Shown here: piece after piece, positions 42,771 through 53,746 of the stretch
Layout of the letters: each line of letters opens with the position of its first letter
Position numbering within the stretch: the first letter of the stretch is position 1
NCBI GenBank assembly: GCA_009829735.1
Contig: CM020619.1
Location: 24,019,554 to 24,083,553, forward strand
Direction of reading: 5' to 3'
Source of the DNA: Pyropia yezoensis
Lineage: Eukaryota > Rhodophyta > Bangiophyceae > Bangiales > Bangiaceae
Length of the DNA stretch: 64,000 nt
Notes under the pieces: generated by a model
Databases searched by the model: none
Told to the model about the DNA's origin: nothing
Seen by the model: the letters and a program-made list of their open reading frames with translations, nothing else
Program-made: the position numbers and the translations under genes

Positions 42771-45329
42771 ATAGTATCAGACCTCTCAGTTGAAGCGGGG
42801 ACCTCTTGCCGAGCTCTCGGCCTATCCTGGCCGTACCTGTTAACGGATGGCCCGAAGCGCAGCAAGGTCGCCGGCCGTCAGCCTGTAGAATCCTTGGGAT
42901 AACACTTTCACCTCATGTCTTGGACCACCGTGAAAAATGACGCGAACTATAATAATTCATGAACTTTTGGAACATTTGTTGACCTCGGGGAAGTTTTGAA
43001 CAGTGCCCTCCCGTCCCACCTGGGCTACGCCCCTCTGTCCGCTTGTTTCTGAGTTCTATCAGGGGAAGTGAAAGCACCTCAGCTCTGGAGATGCAGTGGT
43101 TGAGGCACTCCGTGGCCTCCTGTACGAGAAATTGGTTAGTCGTTCGAGCAGCCCAATTGTACCCAATGAAGTGCTTTCATTTATGAGTAAATGACTTGAT
43201 TCTGGGTCTCGCTCGCCCAAGGCACCACTTACCTAGCAAGCAGCAAAGAGCTACGCCAAAATTAGAGCGCGTAAAACCGAGCGACCCCGTCGCGGACACT
43301 TGGAGGGGATGCATCTAGTGAGCGAACAAACGAGCTGTATATACCAGGGGTTGCCTAGCGTGTTTGCTCAACGTAGGCCGCTCGTACTTTTAACCTACTA
43401 CGTTTGCGCTCTCGAAGTGTGTGTGCAGTGTGTCTGGTACGGCTACGTGCCCTCTGGCGGCCGAAAGATACGGTGCGATTCACAAACCCTGGTACAGTGC
43501 GACCCTTCATTTGCCCTGGGGCAGACCAAGGGGGTGGCCCCCCTTCCAGTGTCCGACAGTTGTCCTGGAATGTTTGGATTTCAGCGATCTGAGCGGTTTC
43601 AGGCAATCAGCGCATGTCAATCGCTCGATCATGAGCCGCCTAGCCGGGTCAATTCACGCGTGCCCCTCCCTCAGTTGTGCCGATCGGCACAACTGCGGGG
43701 CGGACAAGTGAGCGGTCGCACTGTGTGTACGGCTGGCTGCTGAAATTTTGTCCACGCTCCGAATTATTATATGTCTTCTTTAGCAGTAGTCAACCCTTGA
43801 GAATGAATACGCTTTTAAAGGTGAAGCCCCGTCAATGCGTTCACGGAGAGGGGTCGTGGCTGATCGCTTCGGAGGCAGCGATGCGCAACCATGGTGTGTG
43901 ACACTGGCAATGGATCCCTCTATGACCCCCCGATCAAATCGCTCACCGACCCAGCGGAAGGCGGGGAGAGAGATCCAATCTGGAAGCAATCCGGCGCTGG
44001 GGAGGGAGCTGCCCACAGTTGCTCCATGATTGGAGCTATGAGCGCTCTGGCAGCACAACAAGAACCAACGAAATGAACGTGTGGTTTTGGGAACTGATCA
44101 ATATGATCCCAGTGCACGACAGTTGCCCAGTGTTCCCAACAGCTGCCCTCAGGTGAGTGCCCTCCGGTCCACCGGATACCTAAAGTTTATATGGGTCGCG
44201 CATTGAGGGCAAGAGGGAAGATTCTGCAGTTTGTGAATGTTCACTCGGAACAAGCCCCAATTGCGGGCATCACGTTAATCGCCCGTTGTCGCCGGGTCTG
44301 CGTTGCTGATCCCAGAATTTTGTCCTGGGGTACAAGGCCTGGGACGCGGCCTGGGCCAAGCGTCTGCTGTTGCGCTGCACTGCAGTCGCGTCGGCAGGAC
44401 CAGACCTTGTGATGCGCCCGAGAGACCCGCCCGCGAGCCTCTCGCTGTTGCGCTGCCCTCGCCTCCTTTTCTGCTCAAGCGTCAGGAGACTATCCCCTTG
44501 TGGAGGACTGCTGGAGCTACGCCGCCGGAGCTAGCAGCGACTTCCTCAGCCCCGCGAGGGCGTCCACCCCTTGTTTGGTACGCTCCCCGCGTGCGCCTTT
44601 GCCGGTGCACCCTTGCCGTTCATTGTGAAGGGAGGGCTGCAACATTTCACACCCCAGCCTCACGCGCCTCCAGTTTGGCCACCGTGGAGGTGTCACGGGG
44701 AGCGGTGCAGGTGGGGCGCCAGGCTTGCTGTTCTGGCGCGCTGTCCCGGTGCGAAGAGGACACGCACGAGGCAAAGCATCGACCGCCCGAGTTTCGCGAC
44801 CATGCACACGCGGGACCCAGTCTCTCTTCATGTTTTTGACGACCTCAAAAGTGCAGAAATAGATCACATTTGACTAGTTCCAATACATCTTTCTTGGAGA
44901 TGGAGCACAACGGACGGACAGTGGCTCAATCGACAGATCTCGGAACCACGGTCCTGGCAGTGTGGCTCACTCAAAAATGTTCCAAGCCAAAGAACATGAG
45001 GTTTCTATCGTCATGCGCCACATATGATAATCTGCACAGTCAATACTATTCTCTTTTTTCTGGCTTATAGAGAGCAGTGGCCGATCGCCAGTATCAGGGG
45101 AAGAGCAAACGTGCGGCGGGATGGGCCGAGATCCATTCTGCGAGAGTTCGGCCTCTAGCCGTCGACCCCCCCCTTGCCACAACAAGAATTCGCGGGGTGT
45201 CCACAACGAGCGGCCACAGTGCGTGGAACTGGTTGAGCCACGACCCACAGCCGACGATTTTCTGCCCAATTTCAGAGGATTTCTGTGCAGTTATGAGGCT
45301 GAGTGAAATTGCACGATAAACGTGCCGTA
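42771..45329. other. no supported gene; contains dispersed repeat D copy 2
   Basis: Repeat D occupies 43390-44342. The remaining sequence has balanced composition and only short frames. A 178-codon frame at 44303-44839 (+) begins inside repeat D and has no recognisable domain. Confidence 0.4.
43390..44342 (+). repeat. diverged dispersed repeat D, copy 2
   Basis: It aligns colinearly with 22780-23860; shared blocks include 'GTGTCTGGTACGGCT', 'TCTTCTTTAGCA', 'ACGACAGTTGCCCAGTGTTC' and 'GTCGCCGGGTCTGCGTTGCT'. Neither copy has recognised terminal repeats, so element type is unknown. Confidence 0.65.
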
Positions 45330-46915
45330 AATGTAGCACACCACGAATTGCGCTTTCCATCATGGATTGCTAAGCGTCCTTATTACAAGCGTCAAACGCG
45401 AGTATCAGCTTTAGTTTACTACGAGTACGCTCACAGACTTTCGAAAGCCTTTGAAATGTGATGTGCGCATACATATACACGCAGTTTCTGGAAGGCAAGA
45501 GATAGGCTTCACAAATCATTGATGATAATATTTTCGCTAGGAACACTGTCGGCCAAATTTAGACGGCTGGTTCGTAATCGTTACATGGACGGATAGATAT
45601 GAGCTGCACCGACGTCTGTTGAGGAATTGAAATCTCCTAGAGATTTCGTCGTGGGCATTCATTTTAACTTGATTGCCAAAATGAAAGCTTGCAGTACGCT
45701 TTTATAGAGCTCTTTCGAGTACACAAGCCAAAATTTATCAACTAAAACTTTGTCATAAACGAACGCTCTTGAGGCGAATATCAAGCAGTCGCGGACTGTA
45801 CGTCGACGGCCACCTGGTAAGGCGTACGCCGACCGATGCATTACGGCCCCGGAGAACGGTGTACTCGAATAACAACCGCAGGGATCTTAGCGATGTAGAT
45901 AGCTCCTCTTTCTCCACCATCAAGCTGTCCTGAACGATACTCAAAGAGACATTTCGTGAGTATTTCATCACACACAACGCTAGAATCTTGCGCATTGGAC
46001 GACCACTGCGGTGTCCACTGCGGTGTCGCGGACTCCACAAACTGGGAGTCGGTTTCTTGGTCACGGCGACATGAGCGTGGTCAAACTGCAAACATACCAA
46101 CTTTGCCAACATCAGTCCTGAGCCAGACGACAAGTTCTCAGCCACCGCGCCCAACGCGTGTCGATTGATATCATCGCCCGTATTCTACAGAGGAAGAGTG
46201 CTGCTACCCTCTTGTCCTACCTCAGGATGTGTGCAGGGTTATTCTGTAAAATCATCCAGTACTGATACGCTTGGCCAAGAGTGGTAAATACGCCTTACAA
46301 CGGCTACTTTCCATCGCTACTTTTGAAGGGCGTCCGTAGGTACCTATGCTTTAACATGTCTATCTTGCGCACGATGATCGTACCAACACTCCTTTTGGAG
46401 GCTGTCAGGGGATTGTTGTCGACGACAAGCCCTTTGGAGCATCGATGGGAAAAAAAGAGATATTCTACACCGTAGATAGATAGATTTATCTATATGTTAC
46501 TCATTTTCATTACTCTACTGTTTTTTGCTGGACTTGACCTGACCTCGCTGCCGCGACGCTGTGGAGCACGCGCCTCACTTCGTCGCCCATACACTGCGCT
46601 CTGCACCTGCTCGCTCCTCGCACTCTCGTTGCTGTCTTGCCGCCCAGGACGACGTGAAGGCGGCGATGGGTCGGCTGCGACCCTCGGCGTGGCGGCAAAG
46701 GCGACAGAGCCAGTGGCCGTAGCAGTGTCGGCAAGAGTGTTCTTCAGCACCGCACCGACCACCGACCGTACTTGGCGCGTGCTAGCATCAGGGTGGGAGG
46801 GTCGGCGGCCAGGGCTGGGGCGAGGAAGTCTACGGTGTCAGCGCCAGCAGTGGTGGCACAAGTGGCAGCGTCCGCGTGAGCGACGGACTGTTGCGCAGCG
46901 CCAGTCCTGCTGCGG
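45330..46915 (+). repeat. repeat family R, copy B (uninterrupted)
   Basis: Aligns with 39127-39969 and then directly with 42045-42770, i.e. without the 2.07-kb transposon P. It contains one small local duplication (CACTGCGGTGTC at about 46004-46028). Divergence from copy A is roughly 20-25%, much greater than between the two tandem 842-bp blocks. No coding gene was recognised. Confidence 0.75.
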
Positions 46916-47518
46916 CTGTTCCCTGTCGTGGAGAGGGTCAATAAGGAGATAACGAACAGGACAAGGGGCAGTGGGGAGAAGGGGGGGTGGGGGGGTGGGG
47001 GCTGGCCCATCATTAAGTTAAAAAACACGTTTGAAAAACGGGAAGCGCCAACTGATTTGTCTATATGGAAATAATATATGGTTATTTGCATTGATTTAGT
47101 GCATCGATTTACTGGTGCCAACCATGCTTTGGAGGCTGTCTGGGGATTGTGTCGGCGCAACCTCAAGGAATAGCTTTACTAGAATTTATATTGTACTGTA
47201 ATGCGCGGACGAATGTTGCCCAATGGCGATTTTGCACAGGCCAGTCCACGTGGCAGATGCCGCTGTTGAGAAGAAGCGATGAGTCACGGCAGCACATGCG
47301 ATCTCGTTCGGGCCCGCCAGGGTCGTGGCGACAACCGCCGGGTAGCGTGCGGCGTCATAGGAGGATGCCCATCAGGGTCTTTAAAGCAGCACCGAGGTGG
47401 TCGTTCGTCGGGCTGACGACTGATCCAATGCCGGTAGCGACATCCCGACGCTACCACCCCGCCTCATCCACCCCACATCATCCATCCCCTCTCCCGAAGC
47501 CCGTCCAGCCTCAATACC
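46916..47518. other. upstream region of the carbonic anhydrase gene
   Basis: No gene. It holds a strong G-quadruplex motif at 46973-47001. A TATA-type core promoter was not identified with confidence; the last 200 bases are GC-rich and C-rich just before the ATG. Confidence 0.5.
46973..47001 (+). promoter_or_regulatory. G-quadruplex motif
   Basis: Four G-runs of 4, 7, 7 and 5 separated by AGAA, T and T. The single-base loops predict a very stable quadruplex. It lies about 520 bp upstream of the carbonic anhydrase start codon. Any regulatory role is inference. Confidence 0.6.
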
Positions 47519-48346
47519 ATGGCAGGGCGCGGGGTTCCTCACCGACGCGCCAGGGCGGTGGCCGCCGCGGTGGCGGCCGCGGCGGCGATCGTCACCGCTG
47601 CTGCCGCCGGCACCACCGCGGCGGCCGATTTGCCCAGCGGGGCGTGGGAATTTTTTGGGCCGCGTGGCCCCGCGTTTTGGGGTGCCGTCTCCCCCACGTG
47701 CGCCACCGGGCTCGCACAGTCGCCCATTGACGTGGTAGCCACGGCGCCTGCAGGCCCCCTGTCGCTGCAGTCGGTTGCAACGCAGGACGACGGCGCGGAG
47801 CTGCGGGCCGAGGGCGCGCGCAACGGCGTGCGCCTCGCCTGTGCGTCACCGGGCGCGTGTGGTGTCGCCGTCTGGGCTGGCTACACGTACGACCTGGTCC
47901 GCGTGCACCTGCACGGGGCGAAGGAGCACACGATGGGTGGGGAGGTCTTCCCCGCTGAGCTGCAGCTCGTCCACCAAGCCGATGACGGGAACTCGCTCGT
48001 CGTCGCCATCCACCTGCGGGTGGGTGCCGCGAACGAAGGGCTGGAGAAGCTCCTCGCCGCCTCTGCCGCGGGTGCCCCCGCCAACGCGACGGCCACCCTC
48101 AGCGAAGCGGACTGGGCGGCGCTCGTCCCCGCCGAGGACGGGTGGTGCCAGTATGGGGGTTCCCTCACCGCCCCGCCATGCACAGAGGGGGTCACTTGGG
48201 CGATCGCGTCCACGCCGCGATCCGCGAGCGAGGAGCAGCTACGGCGGCTGGGTGCCGCCATCCTCGACGCCGGCGCTGTGGTGCTGACCAAGCGGCCGGT
48301 ACAGCCACTGAATGGGCGGCGCGTGACATGTTACAGTGCCGAGTAG
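47519..48346 (+). CDS. alpha-type carbonic anhydrase, secreted
   Basis: 275 aa, complete, no intron, ATG at 47519. Carbonic anhydrases interconvert CO2 and bicarbonate; in algae, secreted or periplasmic forms feed inorganic carbon to photosynthesis. The N-terminus (about 36 residues) has basic residues and then an Ala/Val core, a signal or lumen-targeting peptide. Family signs in order: 'QSPIDV' (residues 67-72), the zinc-binding block 'VHLHGAKEHTMGG' with His130 and His132, the third ligand His152 in 'PAELQLVH', and 'YGGSLTAPPCTEGVTW' (212-227). Cys61 and Cys221 can form the usual alpha-class disulfide. The length matches the family. All residues I can check for catalysis are kept. It is followed on the same strand by a ZIP transporter gene. 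Whether it is plastid-lumenal, periplasmic or secreted cannot be told from sequence alone. Confidence 0.95.
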   Translation: MAGRGVPHRRARAVAAAVAAAAAIVTAAAAGTTAAADLPSGAWEFFGPRGPAFWGAVSPTCATGLAQSPIDVVATAPAGPLSLQSVATQDDGAELRAEGARNGVRLACASPGACGVAVWAGYTYDLVRVHLHGAKEHTMGGEVFPAELQLVHQADDGNSLVVAIHLRVGAANEGLEKLLAASAAGAPANATATLSEADWAALVPAEDGWCQYGGSLTAPPCTEGVTWAIASTPRSASEEQLRRLGAAILDAGAVVLTKRPVQPLNGRRVTCYSAE

Positions 48347-48568
48347 AATGTGATGAGAGGGGGGCGGGGAGGGCAGGTGACCTACAGAGGCGCGTAGAGT
48401 CAGATGGGAAGAGCAGATTGGGGGAGGGTCGGGCAAGGGGGGTGGGGAGCTCCAACAGCGGCTCCAGGCTTTCTGACCATTGTTCTACCGGCCTGGTCGC
48501 GTCATCCGTCACGCCTGACGCCCTGCCAGCGGGCACGCCTGATCAACGCTCCAGAGGGACTCCTCCAC

Positions 48569-48704
48569 GACACTGGTCATGTACGCTATCTTCTACCCCA
48601 TACCGCAGCCAAGCCAGTAGCCCGCGCCCCTATCAGGACACTGGTCATGAACGCTCTCTTCTACCACATACCGCAGCCAAGCCAGTAGCCCCCGCCCCTA
48701 TCAG
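48569..48704. repeat. two tandem 68-bp units downstream of carbonic anhydrase
   Basis: 48569-48636 and 48637-48704 both run from GACACTGGTCATG to CCCCTATCAG with about five differences. They are probably in the 3' UTR or just beyond it. Confidence 0.9.
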
Positions 48705-48881
48705 GGAGGCCAATCATAAGGTGTGCCGGGACGCCCCTCTGCGCCCTCGCAAAACGCATCTTCCACTCCTGCCCCCGCGTCACCCCACCCCGCGGCGCCA
48801 GGCCCCCCCCCCCCCCCCCCCCGCTGTGCCAACCAATGCGGTGCCTCCGCCGCCACATTTCGTCATCGTGCCCCGGCCACC

Positions 48882-48906
48882 GCGTCATTGGCGAAGCCAA
48901 TGACGC
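48882..48906. repeat. 11-bp inverted repeat carrying CCAAT/ATTGG
   Basis: GCGTCATTGGC, loop GAA, GCCAATGACGC: a perfect stem. It is followed at once by a partial direct copy (GCATTGGCGAAGCCA). The twin CCAAT boxes lie about 590 bp upstream of the ZIP start codon and could bind NF-Y-type factors, or be a small insertion relic. Confidence 0.7.
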
Positions 48907-49490
48907 ATTGGCGAAGCCAGCAGCAGAGCAGTGCCGCACGATGAGGTTGGCGCCACAGCCGCTTATCCGGATACTCCCGCCCAGCGTGCGCGTGCCGCAG
49001 GGGCGGGGTCGAAGCGCTGGCCCGGGATCTCCCATCTTGCGGCCCCACCAGCTTGAGCAGTCAGCCAGCTGGCTTCCAGCCCCCAAACCGTTGCGTCGTC
49101 TCCCCGACGGCAGCGCAGTGCCCCGCGGGTGCCCTTCCCCTCGAGGTGTGTGTTGCACCCGCACCGCGACACTCACTCTTTTCCCTCCCCCCCCACCCCC
49201 CCCCCCCCCCCCCCCCTCTCCCTGCTGTGCTGCGCGCATCTGGCGAGCCGCTGATGGAAACCAGCAGGCGTGGCTGCCCTGGCCCAGCGGTGGACTGTAA
49301 GCGCGGTGTTGCGGTCGGGTGGGCGCCGCCGCCAGCCCCACGCTGGCGACACGATCCGCCGCCACCGCGGCGCGGGTCTCGAGACGGGCCACCGCGGGCG
49401 CGGGGTGGGGCGCGCGCGGCGGTGCTGCCGCCCGTGGTGGGCGGTGGCCACGCCCCCCCCCCCCCCGACCCGCCTGCCCACCTGGGCGCC

Positions 49491-51064
49491 ATGGTCGCCG
49501 GCGCCCTCTTTGCCGCGGCGGTGCTGCCCGCCCCCCCCGCCATGGCCGACCCGGCAACGGCGGCAGCGGCGGCGGCGTCGGCCGTCTCGGCCGCCGCCTC
49601 CGCGTCAGCGGCCCACACCGCCACCACCGCGGCGGCAGCAACGGCGGCAGCGGCGGCGGCGGCTGCAGCGGCAGCGGCAGCAGCGTCGTCGTCGGCGGGC
49701 CACCACCTCCCCGCTGCGCCCCCCACGAGCGCGGATGTGTTGGCCAACGCTCCCCTGGCACTGCTGCTGTCCACCGTTGCGGGCCTTTCCACCGGCCTCG
49801 GCGGAATTGTCATCACCCGGTACCCCGACCTCGGCTGGCGGCGGCTGGGCCACTGGCAGGCCGCCGCGGCGGGCTTTATGCTCACCGTGTCGGCACTCGA
49901 CTTGCTGCCGGGCGCCCTCGCGGACGCGCCGCCCCAGACTGTTGCGGTCTCGGTCGCGGTCGGCGCCGCACTCGTGGCTGCCATCAAGGCTTGGGTGCCC
50001 GACCCGGACGTGTCGGCGCTGGTGGGGGGGGTGGAGAATGGTTCCGCCAAGACGGTGGCCTCCCCCAGAGGCGGGGCGGGGGGGTCAGGGGGGTCGGCAG
50101 CAGGGGGGGGCGGCGCTGCCGCTGCCGACCGCCGCCGCCGTGTCTTGACGTCTGCGCTCGTGACGGCCGTCGGGCTGACGCTGCACAATGCGGCGGAGGG
50201 GGCGGCTGTGTGCTTGGCGTCGCTCAAGGGGCTCCGCTTTGGCCTGCCCATCACGTTGGCCATCCTTGCGCACAACATTCCCGAAGGGTACGTGGGGCGC
50301 GGGCGGTTGGGGTGGGGGGGGCTGGGGGCGGGGGTCAAACCCGACGTGTTGGCGTGTGAAGCCCTGGTTGGGTGTACCGTTGGGGCGCCTCAGGCATGGT
50401 CTGATGCGGCGCGCGACAGGTTTCTCCTTTCCTTGGGGCTGAAGAGCGGTGGAAGAGCGGCGGTCGTGGGAGCGCCTGCCCTGGCATTCCGTGCGTTCCG
50501 TGTTCACAATGTCTTGCGCTGGTTACTGGCATCTGCGCTTGGTGGCTTGGGACGTCCGCCAACCATGCTCCTCGACCATTGCTTGTTCTCTATGTGCTCG
50601 GCACTGCTCTGACACTCATGTCTTTCCTTTTCCCGCGTCCGCTCGTCCTGGCCCCAATCGGTTGCTCATCCCACCGTCGTTTCGGAGCATCCCCTCGTTC
50701 TGCCCCTCTGCGTGTGCCTTCCCCGTCCCCCCCCCCGTACAGCCTAGCTGTTGCTCTCCCCGTCTTCTTTGCCACCCGCTCTGCCCGCACGGCCATCGCC
50801 CTCTCCTTTGCGTCTGGCCTTGCCGAGCCCGTTGGCGTCCTCATCCTACTCGTTGCGGTCCACTTTGTTTCTCCGTCCACCGCGGGCATGGGCGCCCTCC
50901 TGGCAGGGGTGGCTGGCATCATGGCCGCGATAAGTGTCCTCGAGCTGTTGCCTCAAGCCGTTTCCCACGCAGGGCGGGTGGAGGCGGCCGTGTCGGCCAT
51001 TGCGGGGGGGTTCATCATGGCGGCGGTGCTCAGCGCGATCCACGCGGCCGGCATTGGTGTGTAG
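49491..51064 (+). CDS. ZIP-family metal (zinc) transporter, ZTP29/ZupT type; one intron
   Basis: CDS join(49491..50287, 50743..51064), 372 aa. The GT-AG intron of 455 bp (donor GTACGT, acceptor CCGTACAG) interrupts the second metal motif; splicing restores 'HNIPEG' followed by 'LAVALPVFFATRS', as in plant ZTP29. Exon 1 gives an Ala-rich leader with signal-like start, TM1-2 ('LSTVAGLSTGLGG', 'AAGFMLTVSALDLLP'), a Gly/Ser loop, and TM4 with 'LHNAAEG' in place of the usual HNxPEG. Exon 2 gives TM5-8 ('ASGLAEPVGVLILLVAVHF', 'GGFIMAAVLSAIHAAG'). ZIP proteins move Zn2+/Fe2+ into the cytosol. ATG 49491 is preferred; 49254 would add 79 low-complexity residues. The Ala in the TM4 motif is unusual. Confidence 0.9.
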
Positions 51065-52121
51065 TGCGGGGCTAAGACTCGGGGGGCTCAGTTCTGACTG
51101 GAAGAGTGTGGGAAGGGGGGTGGAGATCGGGAGCTGAGCTGGAGAGGGTAGGGGCGTTCTGCTCACATGAGGGGGGCGCCACCGTGTCCACTAGGGGGCA
51201 AAGTCTGCTTCTCAGCCCGAGCGGGAGTGACACCCCTGGTAGGCAGCGAGCCTGCCGCCCCCTTCTCGTGGACGGCGTGGATATCTCGCGAAGCGAATCT
51301 GGCGCTGGAGCGGAGGGGGTTGAGGCTGCCATGGACGACCCGCGCGGCCTGGGTGAACGGCCGCGACGCCTGCCCTCCTGCCCGGCGCGTGTATGGTACT
51401 GGCGGTGGTAGCAATGTCTCGCGGCGCTCTGTACGGTTACCCCCTGTGCGGCGTTGGGTCGCTGACGGTGTCCCGACATCGACGGGGTGGCGGGTGCGGC
51501 GGCCTGAAGGGGGCTCTCGCCCGCGAGTGTCAAGACCGGTCGAGTTCGCCGGCCACCGCGGTCATATCGGCGGTGTCCGGAACGGGGGGGTCGGGCGGAC
51601 CAAGACAACCAGGCGCTTCCGACACACGCACGCGCTCTCGCCCCAAGATCCCCCTCATGCAGGCCGTATGGTTACTGGCCACGTGACCAGACCTCTTCAC
51701 CCCAAAGTCCTCGTGCTATGGCCAGGTTCTCACCCCTGCCATGCAACGGCCACCCCCCCAGCACCTTCCTGCCACCGTGGATTAGGACCATCTTCCTCAC
51801 AATCAGAACAAACCGCCCCCCCCCCCAACTTTCAAGGCGGAAGTAACTATACCCCTCCCCCCGCCCCCCGCCCCCCCGCGACACGCAATCCCCAACCCCT
51901 ATTTCTGTGGCGCGTGCTGGTGGGGAAGTGGGGCAACAAACGCCCGCCAGTGGTTGGCCCGTCGAGTCGTCAGCGCCGTACCGGTCCGCGTCGCACACCC
52001 ACCACTCCATCAAGCCGTTGTGGCCTCCAATAAAAACGCAATCCTGCAGTCCACTACCACGACACACGTGTGGAAACGCCCACGCGCGGTCCCCTCTATC
52101 GAGCAGAGCAGGTCCCGGCCG
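51065..52121. other. intergenic region between convergent genes
   Basis: Past the ZIP stop and before the last exon of the minus-strand gene. Frames up to 288 codons are open but are compositional, with no domain. C-runs near 51820 and 51860. I see no gene here. Confidence 0.5.
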
Positions 52122-53746
52122 CTATGTAGCCGGCGTCGCCGACGGGGGTGGGGGTGGCGGCGGTGAGTGGGAGCCGCCGCCGTCGGGAGCGTCGGCGTCG
52201 GTAGGCGGCACGTCCACCGCCAACTCCAGTGCAGCTAGGTCGTCTTCAGCCTGTAGGAGGGCAAGGGAGGAAAGGGAGTAGAAGTGAGGAGCAGGAGACG
52301 GGCATGTGAAACGCCAGCACCCATTCACAGAGCGTGGGCGACAAAAGAAAACAAAACAGGAACGGTATCAACCGGGGCGAGGACGGAAGGGGCGCAATAG
52401 TGAGAAATGATCACAGCAGTATCAGACCGTACCGCCTTCAGGCACCCCGAGCGGGGTCGGGAACCACCCCTATCCTCGACAAGGGCGCCAGCCACCGGGT
52501 TGGGCGCCACCGCGCACCACGGGCCCACGCCCCACCCGACTCACTACCAGCTGCACTGCATGCAGTGGACTGCCTTAACACTCGCGCAGTGGGCACCGCC
52601 CCCTCCCCACAAAACCAACCAAGCAAACGTACGCATGTCTGCAGCGCCTTGTCCTCTGCTGGTGGCCCCTCCTGCACACACACGCACCCAAACCAGACAC
52701 GGCCAGTCCATCAACCGAAAAAGGCCAGAGCAGTTTGGGGGGGGGAAGTACCAGGCGCGGCACCACACCAAGACCACGCCACAGCAGCACACGAAGCGCG
52801 TCGGGCCATCGCCGCACGAGCAGGCCGTCAAGGTGGGGGTCCCGTCAGCGTCGGCGCTCCCTCCCGCCGTCGCCCCAACAGCGTTTGCCACTGCCCGGCT
52901 CACCCACCTCCGCCATCCGATATGTGGGGGGCGCGCACGCGCTCCCTCCAGCCCTCCCCGCCTCGCCGCGCCGCGCCACACGCAGCCACCCGCAGCATCC
53001 CCTCCACGCGCTCCAGGCGGGCGTCCGACCTCCGCTGCCAGAAAACAACGGCTGCCCACACTAGTCGCCGGGGGGGACCTGCCGCACTCACGCGTCGTCG
53101 GTTGGCGCCCCCCCCCACCACCATCAACACGCATACCACCCCACCCTCATGCGCAGAGGGCACGGCGGCCCCCCCTTCTTCTTGGCCTTCCCACTCCGTC
53201 GCCTTGCTAGTGGCAAATCAAAAGCGCGTGCTTCTCCCCCCCCCCCACCCACCAGCCCAGAACGGCCTCCGCGGAACGTCCCCAACGCACATCTGGAATC
53301 GGCGGCGACGCCACCTTGAGCGCCTTGCGGAACGCGCCGCGTCGCAAAGACAAGGGCTGGCCACCGCCACCGCCACCGCCACCACTGCCACCACCGCCGC
53401 CGCTGCCACCGCCAACACCTTCGCCCCACGCATTCGCCGGGCCCTCTCCGTCGGGACCACTATCCCCGTCCGCGGCGGGCAGGCTCTCATCCTCTTCCAC
53501 GGCCGCCGTGGCCGCCCCGCTGCCGCCCGAACCCCCACCGCCACCGCCGCCGCCGCCGCCGCCGCCACCGCCAGCACCCCCGCCGTCACCGTCGGGCGCC
53601 CCCCCCGCGACGCCGCCGTCCGTGGTCCACACCAGCGGGGGCATGTCGGGCGTCACGCCCCGCGGGGCGCCGCCGACGCCCGTGGGGGAGCTGACGGCGC
53701 TACCCCCCCCCTCCCCCCCGTCCACCGTCCCCGCCGTTGCCGTCAT
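52122..53746 (-). CDS. predicted four-exon gene, Gly-rich protein with C-terminal helix, unknown
   Basis: Predicted CDS complement(join(52122..52250, 52633..52671, 52990..53034, 53315..53746)), 214 aa. All three introns (382, 318, 280 bp) have GT-AG ends and all lie between codons (phase 0); acceptors are 'TTTTCTGGCAG', 'GTGTGTGCAG' and 'GCCCTCCTACAG'. Exon 1 encodes a Gly/Ala/Ser-rich region with 'ATAAVEEDESLPAADGD', a poly-Gly stretch and 'LRRGAFRKALK'. Exon 2 continues the helix with 'RRSDARLERVEGMLR'. Exon 3 is 'EGPPAEDKALQTC', exon 4 'AEDDLAALELAVDVPP' and a Pro-rich end. The splice joins make a continuous charged helix, which supports the model. No known domain. The start ATG 53746 is the best in-frame choice; the open frame extends to a GTG at 54151. 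Confidence 0.55.

Larger units (their letters stand above)
48347..49490. other. spacer between carbonic anhydrase and ZIP transporter genes
   Basis: Contains a 2 x 68-bp tandem repeat (48569-48704), a poly-C run near 48807, a CCAAT palindrome (48882-48906) and a C-run at about 49191-49216. The frame of the ZIP gene is open upstream to 49053, with another in-frame ATG at 49254, so the leader could be coding. No separate gene was seen. Confidence 0.5.

Noticed and set aside
50335..50612. Read-through end of the ZIP exon 1 frame as the true protein end
   Set aside because: It lacks TM5-8, and a canonical GT-AG intron restores the family sequence exactly.
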